Shown here piece by piece: positions 53,650-61,603 of a DNA stretch of 64,000 nt (positions are counted from its first letter, which is position 1; every line of letters begins with the position of its first letter). The position numbers and the translations under genes are program-made. Origin of the DNA: an uncultured Phascolarctobacterium sp. Its GTDB lineage: Bacteria > Bacillota > Negativicutes > Acidaminococcales > Acidaminococcaceae. The stretch spans positions 1 through 64,000 of the forward strand of contig CASEIL010000007.1 in assembly GCA_949288065.1 (NCBI GenBank), written 5' to 3'. Below the pieces are notes generated by a model. The model was not told where the DNA came from. It was given only the letters and a program-made list of their open reading frames with translations, and made no database searches.

Positions 53650-54963
53650 ATGACTGATGAAAAGAAAAAGGTTGATGTGAAGGAAACAGCCGATTCTATC
53701 ATCCGCGAAACTAAGGCTAAATCGAACAACAGCCAGTTTATTATCTGGATGGGGGCACTGGTTCTCGGCGCTATTTTAGGCTGGATGGGCATTCCGGCGC
53801 TGAACGAGTTCTTTAACTTCGTAGCTACCGTATTTACCCGCCTGTTCCAGTTCATCGCAGTTCCTACTATCGCGCTGGCAGTTATCACCACGCTGGCGGC
53901 TCTTGGCGGCAACAAAGAAACCGGTATTATTTTTGCACACGCAGTTACGTACACTTTACTTACTACATTCTTAGCCGCCTTCATCGGCCTTGGCCTGTAC
54001 ATTTACATTGCTCCGGATAACCTGCCGGCAGACATTGTAAACGCAGGTTCCGAAGTTGTTAAAGGCCAGAGCGTAGCAGCGCTCAGCTACTATGACCACA
54101 TTCTCGGCGTTATCCCGAACAACGTACTGGCTCCGTTCCTCAGCGGCAACGTGCTTTCCGTAATGCTTATTGCTGCTGCCGTTGGTTTGGCACTGGCCTT
54201 TATGCCCAGAACCGAAAACCGCGAAGCTATCCTGAAAGTTATTCAGGGCGTTCAGGAAATTGCCTTCACCCTTATCCGTGCTATCCTCTACGTTCTGCCG
54301 ATTGGCATCGTAGCATTTGCAGGCCAGCTTTCCGCACAGATTGAAGCAGGCGTTATCGTTGGCGCGCTGGGCAAATACACCGCAGTTGTAATGCTTGGCA
54401 ACGCTATCCAGTTCTTCATCGTTCTGCCGATTATCCTTGTTCTGCGCGGGCTTAACCCGATTTACGTTATGCGCCAGATGGGCCAGGCAATCGCTGTTGC
54501 ACTCTTCACCAAGAGCTCTGCCGGCACCCTGCCTGTAACCCTGGCATGCTCCGAAGAAAACCTGAAGGTTAACCCGAAGGTTTCCCGCTTTGTACTGCCT
54601 ATTTGCACCACCATTAACATGAACGGCTGCGCTGCCTTCATTCTGGTAACCTCCCTGTTCATTATGCAGAACGCAGGCTTTGAGCTGACCATGACCACCA
54701 TGCTGACCTGGGTTTGCATCGCGGTTCTGGCCGCTATCGGCAACGCCGGCGTACCGATGGGCTGCTACTTCCTGACCCTCTCTTTGATGGCAGGTATCGG
54801 CGCACCGATTGGTTTGATGGGCATTATCCTGCCGATTTACACCATTATCGACATGATTGAAACCGCCGAAAACGTATGGTCCGACGCTTGCGTATGCGCA
54901 ATGGTTGACCACGACCTGAAAGGCAAACTTTCTGAAGACGGCGATATTCCCGCTGCACTGTAA
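53650..54963 (+). CDS. Dicarboxylate/amino acid:cation symporter (DAACS family)
   Basis: A 437-residue symporter with about eight membrane helices and two re-entrant loops: the serine-rich loop KSSAGTLPVTLACSEEN (about residues 290-306) and FVLPICTTINMNGCAAF, which carries the family's NMxG signature. Substrates of the family are glutamate, aspartate or C4-dicarboxylates, moved with Na+ or H+. The ATG at 53650 has AAAGAGAGG upstream. Codon use looks more biased than in neighbours, suggesting strong expression. A succinate or glutamate role would suit an anaerobe of this class, but it is not shown. Confidence 0.93.
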   Translation: MTDEKKKVDVKETADSIIRETKAKSNNSQFIIWMGALVLGAILGWMGIPALNEFFNFVATVFTRLFQFIAVPTIALAVITTLAALGGNKETGIIFAHAVTYTLLTTFLAAFIGLGLYIYIAPDNLPADIVNAGSEVVKGQSVAALSYYDHILGVIPNNVLAPFLSGNVLSVMLIAAAVGLALAFMPRTENREAILKVIQGVQEIAFTLIRAILYVLPIGIVAFAGQLSAQIEAGVIVGALGKYTAVVMLGNAIQFFIVLPIILVLRGLNPIYVMRQMGQAIAVALFTKSSAGTLPVTLACSEENLKVNPKVSRFVLPICTTINMNGCAAFILVTSLFIMQNAGFELTMTTMLTWVCIAVLAAIGNAGVPMGCYFLTLSLMAGIGAPIGLMGIILPIYTIIDMIETAENVWSDACVCAMVDHDLKGKLSEDGDIPAAL

Positions 54964-54980
54964 TTTAAAATAGTTACACA

Positions 54981-55012
54981 AAAACCCGTGCTTATAAAGC
55001 ACGGGTTTTTTT
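54981..55012 (+). terminator. Terminator of the symporter gene
   Basis: AAACCCGTGCTT pairs with AAGCACGGGTTT and is followed by a T run. Confidence 0.88.
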
Positions 55013-55077
55013 ATTGGCTGCTGGCGGTTGAAAAGACGGGCTTGAATAAAAACGGAGCCAGCCTGTATTAATTTTAA

Positions 55078-55121
55078 CTCTATTTTAAATTTTTGCGGGT
55101 TATCGCAAAAATTTTCAGTAG
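55078..55121. repeat. 44-bp palindromic repeat R1, at the 3' edge of the ATPase gene
   Basis: It begins CTCTATTTTAAATTTTTGCG and ends CGCAAAAATTTTCAGTAG. An 11-bp perfect inverted repeat AAATTTTTGCG/CGCAAAAATTT surrounds a 6-nt loop (GGTTAT). It ends 2 nt from the ATPase stop codon. Confidence 0.95.
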
Positions 55122-55123
55122 CT

Positions 55124-56377
55124 TCAATTTTCCAAACTATTTGGATTCATTAAAAAATCAAAAATATTCATTATTAAAACACCTTTGTCATTATAATACG
55201 GCGCAGGGGTATCTTTGGTAATAATAATTTTTTTAAAAAAATCACCAGTCAAAAGCAACGCACGCTGTTCCTGTTCCATTTTCTCGTTTGTAGGCATAGC
55301 GTATGCAGATTGTATATAATAACGCCTTGAACCTTTGTTGCATACAAAATCAATCTCCAGCTGCCTGCGCACACCATTGCCAAGATTATTTATTACATTC
55401 TGCGTTATTACGCCAACATCTACGTTAAATCCGCGTATTTTCAACTCGTTAAAAATAATATTTTCCATGGTATGCGTTTCTTCAAGCTGACGGAAATTTA
55501 AGCGCGCATTGCGCAAGCCCATATCAGTAAAATAATATTTAAGCGGAGTATCAATATACTTTTTACCTTTAATATCATAGCGCATAGCACTGTCTATCAA
55601 AAAAGAATCGCATAAATAGTCAAGATATTTTTTTATTGTAGCATGGCTGATGGTTTTCTTTTTTAAACTTTTAAAAGTTGCCGAAAGTTTGCTTGGATTA
55701 GTTAACGAGCCAATCGCCGACGATAATATGTTCAGCAGCTCTTCTAATTCCGCCTTGTTGCGGATATTATGCCTTCCTACAATGTCAGATATATAAGTTT
55801 CCTCAAACAGGGATTTTAAAAAAGTAATTTTCTGCTCCGGCTCGGCAAAATTCAATACTAAAGGCAAACCGCCATACAGCATATATTCATTCCAGCCATC
55901 CTGTTTGCTGCCACTGTAAACGGACATAAATTCCGCAAAACTCAGCGGATACATATGCACCTCATCACCGCGTCCTCTAAATTCTGTAATAACATCTTTA
56001 GATAAAAACCTCGCATTACTGCCGGTTACATAAATATCAACATTATTACGGCGAATCAGGCTGTTAAGCACTGCTTCAAATTCATTTAAAAGCTGTACTT
56101 CATCTAAAAGTATATAATAATTACCTTCAGAAGTAATTTTGTCATTTAAATAAGAAAATAAAACTTCAGGGTCACGGAATTTTTTATTTTCAAATGCATC
56201 AAACGCAATCTCAATAATATGTTTTTCGTTAATTCCAACATCAAGCAAATGCTGCTTAAACAAATTAAATAAAAGATATGATTTACCGCAGCGGCGCATA
56301 CCTGTTACAACCTTTATAAGGCCATTGTTCTTTTTGCTGATTAATTTATTTAAATAAAAATCTCTTTTTATTTGCAT
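55124..56377 (-). CDS. ATPase with AAA_14 and DUF4143 domains
   Basis: A 417-residue cytoplasmic ATPase. Walker A is VTGMRRCGKSYLLFNLF (about residues 26-40), Walker B is YYILLDEVQLL (about 92-102), and YVTGSNARFLS is the sensor-like segment of AAA_14. The C-terminal DUF4143 domain (about 200-390) has DYLCDSFLIDSAMRYD and a nuclease-like core, as in RRYYIQSAYAMP. The family is common in prokaryotes, often as stand-alone mobile copies, and its function is unknown. The gene is AT-rich compared with its surroundings and fits exactly between repeats R1 and R2. The AGAGG ribosome site is supplied by the edge of R2. Confidence 0.9.
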   Translation of the reverse strand: MQIKRDFYLNKLISKKNNGLIKVVTGMRRCGKSYLLFNLFKQHLLDVGINEKHIIEIAFDAFENKKFRDPEVLFSYLNDKITSEGNYYILLDEVQLLNEFEAVLNSLIRRNNVDIYVTGSNARFLSKDVITEFRGRGDEVHMYPLSFAEFMSVYSGSKQDGWNEYMLYGGLPLVLNFAEPEQKITFLKSLFEETYISDIVGRHNIRNKAELEELLNILSSAIGSLTNPSKLSATFKSLKKKTISHATIKKYLDYLCDSFLIDSAMRYDIKGKKYIDTPLKYYFTDMGLRNARLNFRQLEETHTMENIIFNELKIRGFNVDVGVITQNVINNLGNGVRRQLEIDFVCNKGSRRYYIQSAYAMPTNEKMEQEQRALLLTGDFFKKIIITKDTPAPYYNDKGVLIMNIFDFLMNPNSLEN

Positions 56378-56385
56378 TTTACCAC

Positions 56386-56429
56386 CTCTATTTTAAATTT
56401 TTGCGAGTTTACGCAAAAATCTTCAGTAG
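56386..56429. repeat. 44-bp palindromic repeat R2, at the 5' edge of the ATPase gene
   Basis: Same 44 bp as R1 with a loop of AGTTTA and one mismatch in the outer arm (CTTCAGTAG). It ends 8 nt before the ATPase start. On the minus strand its last bases AATAGAG form part of the AGAGG ribosome binding site. Confidence 0.95.
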
Positions 56430-56430
56430 T

Positions 56431-56459
56431 ATTATACTTCTTTTTATTATAATCTGCAA
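56431..56459 (-). promoter_or_regulatory. Promoter of the ATPase gene in the spacer between R3 and R2
   Basis: Minus strand: TTGCAG (56454-56459), 17-bp spacer, TATAAT (56431-56436). The whole promoter fits in the 31-bp gap between the repeats, so the transcript would start inside R2 and begin with its hairpin. Confidence 0.7.
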
Positions 56460-56460
56460 T

Positions 56461-56504
56461 CTCTATTTTAAATTTTTGCGAGTACCCGCAAAAATTTTCA
56501 GTAG
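56461..56504. repeat. 44-bp palindromic repeat R3
   Basis: The third copy, with a perfect 11-bp inverted repeat and loop AGTACC. It lies 31 bp from R2, in the same direction as R1 and R2. Confidence 0.95.
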
Positions 56505-56538
56505 CAGCTATAATTTACTACTTTTAGAAAGGCATAGA

Positions 56539-56581
56539 TAAAAAAAGCAGGCAGCGTTTTTGTGCTGCCTGCTTTGATATT
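56539..56581 (-). terminator. Terminator of autotransporter 2, copy of the one at 59450
   Basis: AAAGCAGGCAGC/GCTGCCTGCTTT stem with a T run on the minus strand. It is almost identical over about 40 bp to the element at 59450-59490. Confidence 0.85.
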
Positions 56582-56587
56582 ATTTAA

Positions 56588-59215
56588 TTAGAAGGTGTAC
56601 GTTGCCTGCACATTGAAGGTTGCGCCTTCACGTTCACCGGCATAGCCGCGCATATTCAAATCAAAGTTCCACGGGCTGTCCGGCGTGGGCTGATAGTTAA
56701 AGCCCAGTTCTGCCATGTAGCTGCTGCCCTGCAAACTCTGCGTAGGAGCTGCAAGGTTTTGCGCACGCATTTCGGCGTCGCCGTTAAATTCGTATTCATA
56801 CGCCAAACCATAATAGGTGCTGAATGCATTGGCTTTGTTGGTGGTAATTCTTGCGCCCAAACGCAGGCGGTCGCTGTTAATGCTGTCAAACTCAAACTTA
56901 TCATTTGCAACCGTAAAGCTGTCGCCTTCCGTGTAAGTATGGAAGAATTTACCATACACGTCCAAATCGCTGCTTTCCGTAAGCGGGATGATTTGCCCAA
57001 CACCGATATGCGCGCCGTAGTATTCGCTTTCGCTGCTGTAACCGTATTTGTTTTCGCCGTCGCTCAAAGCGTTATCCATTTCGGATTTTAATATACCTGC
57101 ACGGAGCGAGCCTTCGGTGTAAACGCCGTGGGCGTTTTCGTATCTTGCCGCAATACCGCCGCCGTTGTAAACAAGGCTGCCGTCGCCGCGGAAGAACTCG
57201 TTGTTGAATTCGTTAAAAGTGCGGTAGTTGCCGCTGCCGTTTTCGTAGAACACGCCCCAGCTAAAATCGCCGCCATTGTGTTCCGTTTCGCTGCCTACGC
57301 CGACAATCGTACTCCAGCCGTTAATTTTTAAATCGCTGTTTACGTCATATTTGCTGCGGTTGCCCTGCACGGCGGCAAAAGTTTTAACGCCGTAATTGCC
57401 GTCGCGGCTTAATGTATCAAGGCTGTCGGCAATTAAATCCGTACCCTGGTTGATAAAGGCTGCGGCAACGGCGCGGTTTTCGGCGATTAAATCAACTTGC
57501 TTGTTTACAGAAACTTTTTCCACACGCAAATCAATACTTTGATTATCTTCGCTTTGCGCAGCGCTAAATTCTACATCCTGCGCTAAACCGGCAGTAACAA
57601 TATCACTGGCAAGGCCGCTGCCGGTAATGGCATTGGCACTGCTCAGCAGCGTCTGCGTATCGCCTACATTAAATGTTTGTCCGCCCTTCAGGCTGTTTAT
57701 GTTAATGGTGGTGCCGCTAATATCGGTGTCAGTCACGCTTAAAGTGGCGTCACTGCCAAAAGTAACGTCATCAAAATTAATGGTATCAAACTTTTCAATA
57801 CTGTTAAAAGCACTGCCGTTACCGGCGATGTTTAAAGTGTTGCCTGTGCCGCTTGAATTATACCCGCTTAAACTCATCTTTTCGGCTTGCGTGCCTGCGG
57901 CGACATTAATACTATTATTATTTACTTCGCCATTTTCACTGTAACCAGCGTAAACAGAACCTTGCCAATCGGTTTTGCCACTAATATATACTTTTCCGTC
58001 CTTTGCACCATTAGCGCCAACTGCATATACGCCTGCCACTGTGCCGACTTCGGTTGTAAAACCGTCACCGATTGTTAAAATTTGGTTTTGTGTTTGTGTA
58101 TTAGTATGTTCTTTTCCATTTTCATCAATAAATCTGCCTGCCAAAATGGATTTTGTAACGGTAGCACTGATTTCAACACTATTATCATTTTGATTATTGT
58201 CCGTTACTTCAGCTTCAGTAAATTTGGTAATGTAAATGCCATCTTCTGCACTTTTACGGTTAGTAATGTAATATTTAGATGTGTCGAATTTGCCGGCAGT
58301 TAAAGACTCGTCAATAGTAACATTATTGCCAAGGTCACTATCCCAGCTTATAGTAGAAGCTATTTTGCCTTCTGCATAATCCCCGGCGCCGATAGAGTTG
58401 ATGTTAATAGCTACGTTGTCCATATTTTCGGCAGCGCCAGTTATATCAAGAATATTGTTATTACTAAAATCAATATTATCAAAATTTATAATATCAAAAT
58501 CATGCAGGCTTCCTATTTTGCCGCTCCAGCCGTCAACGGTTAATGTTGCATCGTCGGAAGTAATCGTACCTGGTGGCTCCTGGTCGGCGGTGTTATCAGT
58601 ACTTGCAAAAGCATACAAATCAGCGTTTTCTACATTAACAGTATCTTTTAAAATGATTTCATTATTCTGAGTTTGAAGGTCATAATGCGCCCATGTTCCT
58701 CTGTAAACAAGTACAACATCGCCGCTTATTTTGCTGTTTCCTTCAAGGCTTAATTTAATATTATTGGCTGTAATGTGACCGCCGTAAGCGCTAATATCGG
58801 CAACTGTGATACCGTTAGCAACATTTGTATTAGTAATATTTAAAGTAATATTGTTCGCTGACGGACTTGCGCATCGTTCAGAAACACCTGTTACTTTACC
58901 TGCAATATTGGAATTGATTAAAGTAATACTATTATTGGCAAGAGATGTTCCATAAGGGGGATCTCCGGCACCAATACCGGTAAAATTATTTAAGGTTGTG
59001 CCGGAAACTGTGATTTCGTTATCACTGTAAGCTTGCGAATAATTATAGCCATTAAAATCAGCATTATCTGCAATAGCTTGATTGTTGTGGCTGGTTACTA
59101 AATTATTATCAACGGTAACTGTAGCCGCAGCTGCTGGGATTGTAAAACCGCCAAGGCCAATGTTCCCTGCCGCCAGCAGGCTGATTAAAATTTTGTTTTG
59201 TAAATTTTTGCGCAT
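56588..59215 (-). CDS. Autotransporter 2 (type V secretion)
   Basis: An 875-residue autotransporter: signal peptide (1-31, KILISLLAAGNIGLGGFTI), passenger of Asn/Thr/Asp-rich beta repeats (about 32-585) and a C-terminal barrel ending in TYTF. The last 290 residues match autotransporter 1 with about 17 changes; the signal peptide is also shared, but the passenger is longer and different. Its passenger still shares motifs such as TLTVDGWSGK, FDIINFDNI. It is a surface protein, probably adhesive. Flanking duplicated terminators suggest it arrived as a block downstream of phnW. Confidence 0.92.
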   Translation of the reverse strand: MRKNLQNKILISLLAAGNIGLGGFTIPAAAATVTVDNNLVTSHNNQAIADNADFNGYNYSQAYSDNEITVSGTTLNNFTGIGAGDPPYGTSLANNSITLINSNIAGKVTGVSERCASPSANNITLNITNTNVANGITVADISAYGGHITANNIKLSLEGNSKISGDVVLVYRGTWAHYDLQTQNNEIILKDTVNVENADLYAFASTDNTADQEPPGTITSDDATLTVDGWSGKIGSLHDFDIINFDNIDFSNNNILDITGAAENMDNVAININSIGAGDYAEGKIASTISWDSDLGNNVTIDESLTAGKFDTSKYYITNRKSAEDGIYITKFTEAEVTDNNQNDNSVEISATVTKSILAGRFIDENGKEHTNTQTQNQILTIGDGFTTEVGTVAGVYAVGANGAKDGKVYISGKTDWQGSVYAGYSENGEVNNNSINVAAGTQAEKMSLSGYNSSGTGNTLNIAGNGSAFNSIEKFDTINFDDVTFGSDATLSVTDTDISGTTININSLKGGQTFNVGDTQTLLSSANAITGSGLASDIVTAGLAQDVEFSAAQSEDNQSIDLRVEKVSVNKQVDLIAENRAVAAAFINQGTDLIADSLDTLSRDGNYGVKTFAAVQGNRSKYDVNSDLKINGWSTIVGVGSETEHNGGDFSWGVFYENGSGNYRTFNEFNNEFFRGDGSLVYNGGGIAARYENAHGVYTEGSLRAGILKSEMDNALSDGENKYGYSSESEYYGAHIGVGQIIPLTESSDLDVYGKFFHTYTEGDSFTVANDKFEFDSINSDRLRLGARITTNKANAFSTYYGLAYEYEFNGDAEMRAQNLAAPTQSLQGSSYMAELGFNYQPTPDSPWNFDLNMRGYAGEREGATFNVQATYTF

Positions 59216-59331
59216 ATAAATCCTCCATTACAAAAATCTATACATTTTTGTAACAATGATTTAATTATTGTAAACCTTAGAAAACAAGAGCTTTGCCAAG
59301 GAATTGCAGGAGCAAAATAAAACTGATATAA

Positions 59332-59390
59332 TTACAATAAAGTATGACTTTTTGCAAAAATAAGCGTTTGCAATAAAGCCGTACTTTTTG
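59332..59390. repeat. Paired 23-bp repeats in the autotransporter 2 promoter region
   Basis: Copies at 59332-59354 and 59368-59390 share CAATAAAG-N4-ACTTTTT and start 36 bp apart, exactly as upstream of autotransporter 1. Confidence 0.6.
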
Positions 59391-59449
59391 TTTTTATCCG
59401 CCGTAAGGCGCAAAAATAACGGCGCTTGTAACAAAGCTCCGCTTTACGC

Positions 59450-59490
59450 AAAAAAGCAGGCAGCGTTTTGGCACTGCCTGCTTTGATATT
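59450..59490 (-). terminator. Terminator of phnW cluster, copy of the one at 56539
   Basis: AAAGCAGGCAG...CTGCCTGCTTT stem, about 20 nt beyond the ancestral phnW stop, with a T run on the minus side. Confidence 0.85.
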
Positions 59491-59507
59491 TTGTTTGTAT
59501 TTTATTT

Positions 59508-60600
59508 TTACTTTTTGCCGTTTACAAAATCCGTAAAGATGTTCAGGATTTTTTCCACGTCGTCCATATAAATTTCGCCGATGTTGCCAAGGCGGAAGGT
59601 TTCGGCTGCCGGGATAGATTACATAGCCGTGTTCTTTTAAGTAGGCGTACATTTCCGCAAAGGTAAATTGGCAGCCTTCCGGGTAAAAGAAGGTGGTAAT
59701 AATCGGGCCCTGGTGCGCTTCGTCGATAAAGGCCTTAAATCCCAGCGCTTCCATGCCCTTGCGCAGCGCGCGGTTGGTGGCGGTGTAGCGTGCATTCCTT
59801 GCGGTAACGCCGCCTTCCGCCTCCAGTTCCTTCAGCGCCCGGGCAAACGCCGCCACAACATGCGTCGGCGAGGTAAAACGCCATTTGCCGCCGTCGTTTT
59901 CCATGGTTTCCCACTGGGCGTATAAATCAAGCGAGAGGCTGCGGGCAAGGCCTTTGGTTTGTTTTAAATCATCCGCGTAAGCAATGATGAAGCTGAAGCC
60001 CGGCACGCCCTGAATGCATTTGTTGGCACTGCTTACAAGGTAGGTTATGCCAAGCGCGGGCACATTAATATCCACGCCGCCAAAACTGCTCATGGCGTCT
60101 ACAATAAATTTTTTGTTATATTTTTGCGCCAGCGCGCCGATAGCGGCAATGTCGTTTAACAGGCCGCTGGTGGTTTCGCTGTGCACCATGGCAATGTGGG
60201 TAATTTCCGCATCGCTTTTTAAAAGCTCCTCCACAAACGCGGGGTTCGGCACATGCGCGTAGTCCTCTTCGTAAACGGCGTGCTTAATGCCGTGGTATTT
60301 GCACATTTCCACCATGCGCTTGCTGTATGCACCGTTTTGCAGCACCAGCAGCTTATCCGTGCTGCTGATAACGCCTGAAAGTACGCTTTCCACCCCAAAG
60401 GTGCCGCTGCCCTGCATCAGCACCGTGGTGTAAGCGCCGTTATCCGCATGGGCGAGCTTTAACAGGCTGCGGAGTATTTGCTGCGTCATGCTTTTATAGT
60501 CGTCGTCCCAGGTGCAGCGGTCAATCAGCATCGCTTCCTTAACCGTTGCCGTGGTGGTTAAAGGGCCGGGGGTTAAAAGTTTATAAGTGTTTTTATCCAT
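59508..60600 (-). pseudogene. phnW: 2-aminoethylphosphonate-pyruvate transaminase, frameshifted near the C-terminus
   Basis: Residues 1-329 match PhnW: LLTPGPLTTTATVKEAM at the start, the PLP lysine in SSANKCIQGVPGF, and HGYVIYPG near the end. After YPG the frame changes to an unrelated tail (SRNLPPWQHRR...) that runs to 59332. In another frame the true ending is seen: AETFRLGNIGEIYMDDVEKI and DFVNGKK with a stop at 59508. The usual KLT-type residues between YPG and AETF are missing, so a deletion of about 11 bp caused the shift. The enzyme would convert 2-aminoethylphosphonate and pyruvate to phosphonoacetaldehyde and alanine. This copy is probably inactive or altered. Confidence 0.88.
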
Positions 60601-60610
60601 TTATGCCACC

Positions 60611-61603
60611 TTATTTTTTAATTAAGTCCTGATGTTTCTGCAAAAGCTCTACCGTTAAGGGTTCTTTGTAGGTTTTGGGGTTGGCGGGTTTGTTGGCGTC
60701 GTCAATTTTTTCGCCTTCAAACAGCGCTACCGGGTAAATCTTTAACAGTTCCGGGCGGGCGTTTTTAGCAATGCATTCGGCAATTTTTACAGCCTGTTCG
60801 TTTTCGGCAGCGTTTTTGTCAATAACGGCAACGGCTTCAGTAAGCATAAAGTTGCCTTCCACAGGGTCAACATAATCAATGGGCAGGCCTTTGGCTTTAT
60901 CGGCCACAGCCTGATGGCGCAAACCAAAACCTACTGCAACTTCGCCTGCGCGGATTTTCTTCAGCGGGCCGGAGCCGGATTTTTCCAGATGCGGCATGGC
61001 GTTGGCTTCGATTTGTTTCATAATTTTGGCGCCTTCTTCGTCGCCGTATTCGTTAAGCACGGCCTGCGTCATCAGCCACGCGGTGGAAGAACCGGTAATA
61101 TCGGGCACGGAAATATGGCCTTTGTACATCGGGTCTGCCAGGTCTTTAATAGCTTTCGGCATGGGGAGGCCAGCTTTTTTAAGCTCTTCGGTGTTTACAA
61201 ACAGCGCGCCGCAGTTGCCCAGCACCGGCACATAAAAGTTGGGGTGCTGCACAAGGGGTTTGGCAGGGTCTTTAAGCTCTACAAACATGGGGTGCTGTTT
61301 CTGGTCGCTGTCAAGGTAGTAGCTCGTCATGGTTACTACGTTGGCTTCAATGTTTTTGCCTTCTGCTGCCAGCTTGCCTCCCAGTTCGGAAGTGCCGAAG
61401 GACTGCATAATGTATTTGCCTTCAAAGCCGTTTTTATCAAGGGCGGTTTTCATCGCCACCTGCGCTTCCTCGTCGCTGTTGGTGTAAATTACGGTTTGTT
61501 TAACCTCGGCAGCTTTTTCGCCGCTGCCGCCGCAGCCGGCAATGCCTGCCGCCAAACAGCCAATCATCAGTGCGGTTGTCAGTAACTTAGCAAAATTTTT
61601 CAT
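60611..61603 (-). CDS. phnS: 2-aminoethylphosphonate ABC transporter, substrate-binding lipoprotein
   Basis: A 330-residue lipoprotein (lipobox GIAGC at about residues 18-22) with the extracellular solute-binding fold of the iron/phosphonate type: QTVIYTNSDEEAQVAM at the start of the mature protein, and VGFGLRHQAVADKAKGLPIDYV. The start is ATG 61603, with AAGGAG upstream; it overlaps the end of the permease gene by 17 nt. The adjoining phnW supports 2-aminoethylphosphonate as the ligand. Confidence 0.88.
   Translation of the reverse strand: MKNFAKLLTTALMIGCLAAGIAGCGGSGEKAAEVKQTVIYTNSDEEAQVAMKTALDKNGFEGKYIMQSFGTSELGGKLAAEGKNIEANVVTMTSYYLDSDQKQHPMFVELKDPAKPLVQHPNFYVPVLGNCGALFVNTEELKKAGLPMPKAIKDLADPMYKGHISVPDITGSSTAWLMTQAVLNEYGDEEGAKIMKQIEANAMPHLEKSGSGPLKKIRAGEVAVGFGLRHQAVADKAKGLPIDYVDPVEGNFMLTEAVAVIDKNAAENEQAVKIAECIAKNARPELLKIYPVALFEGEKIDDANKPANPKTYKEPLTVELLQKHQDLIKK

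Larger units (their letters stand above)
59216..59507. other. Intergenic region between autotransporter 2 and phnW
   Basis: It contains the upstream region shared with autotransporter 1 (to about 59410), a GCC-GTAA-GGC hairpin and the terminator at 59450. No gene is supported. The open frame that crosses it is only the frameshifted tail of phnW. Confidence 0.7.

Noticed and set aside
53971..55002. Minus-strand open frame of 343 residues opposite the symporter
   Set aside because: Antisense shadow of a conserved transporter gene, with no recognisable motif or ribosome site.
55078..56504. Possible CRISPR array from three 44-bp repeats
   Set aside because: Only R2 and R3 are closely spaced (31 bp) and that spacer is a promoter; R1 is 1.26 kb away and no cas genes are present.
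59332..59507. Last 59 residues of the open phnW frame as a natural C-terminus
   Set aside because: They are encoded by intergenic and autotransporter-promoter DNA; the true PhnW ending lies in another frame ending at 59508.
60914..61585. Plus-strand open frame of 223 residues opposite phnS
   Set aside because: Antisense shadow; the phnS gene on the other strand has a lipobox and family motifs.
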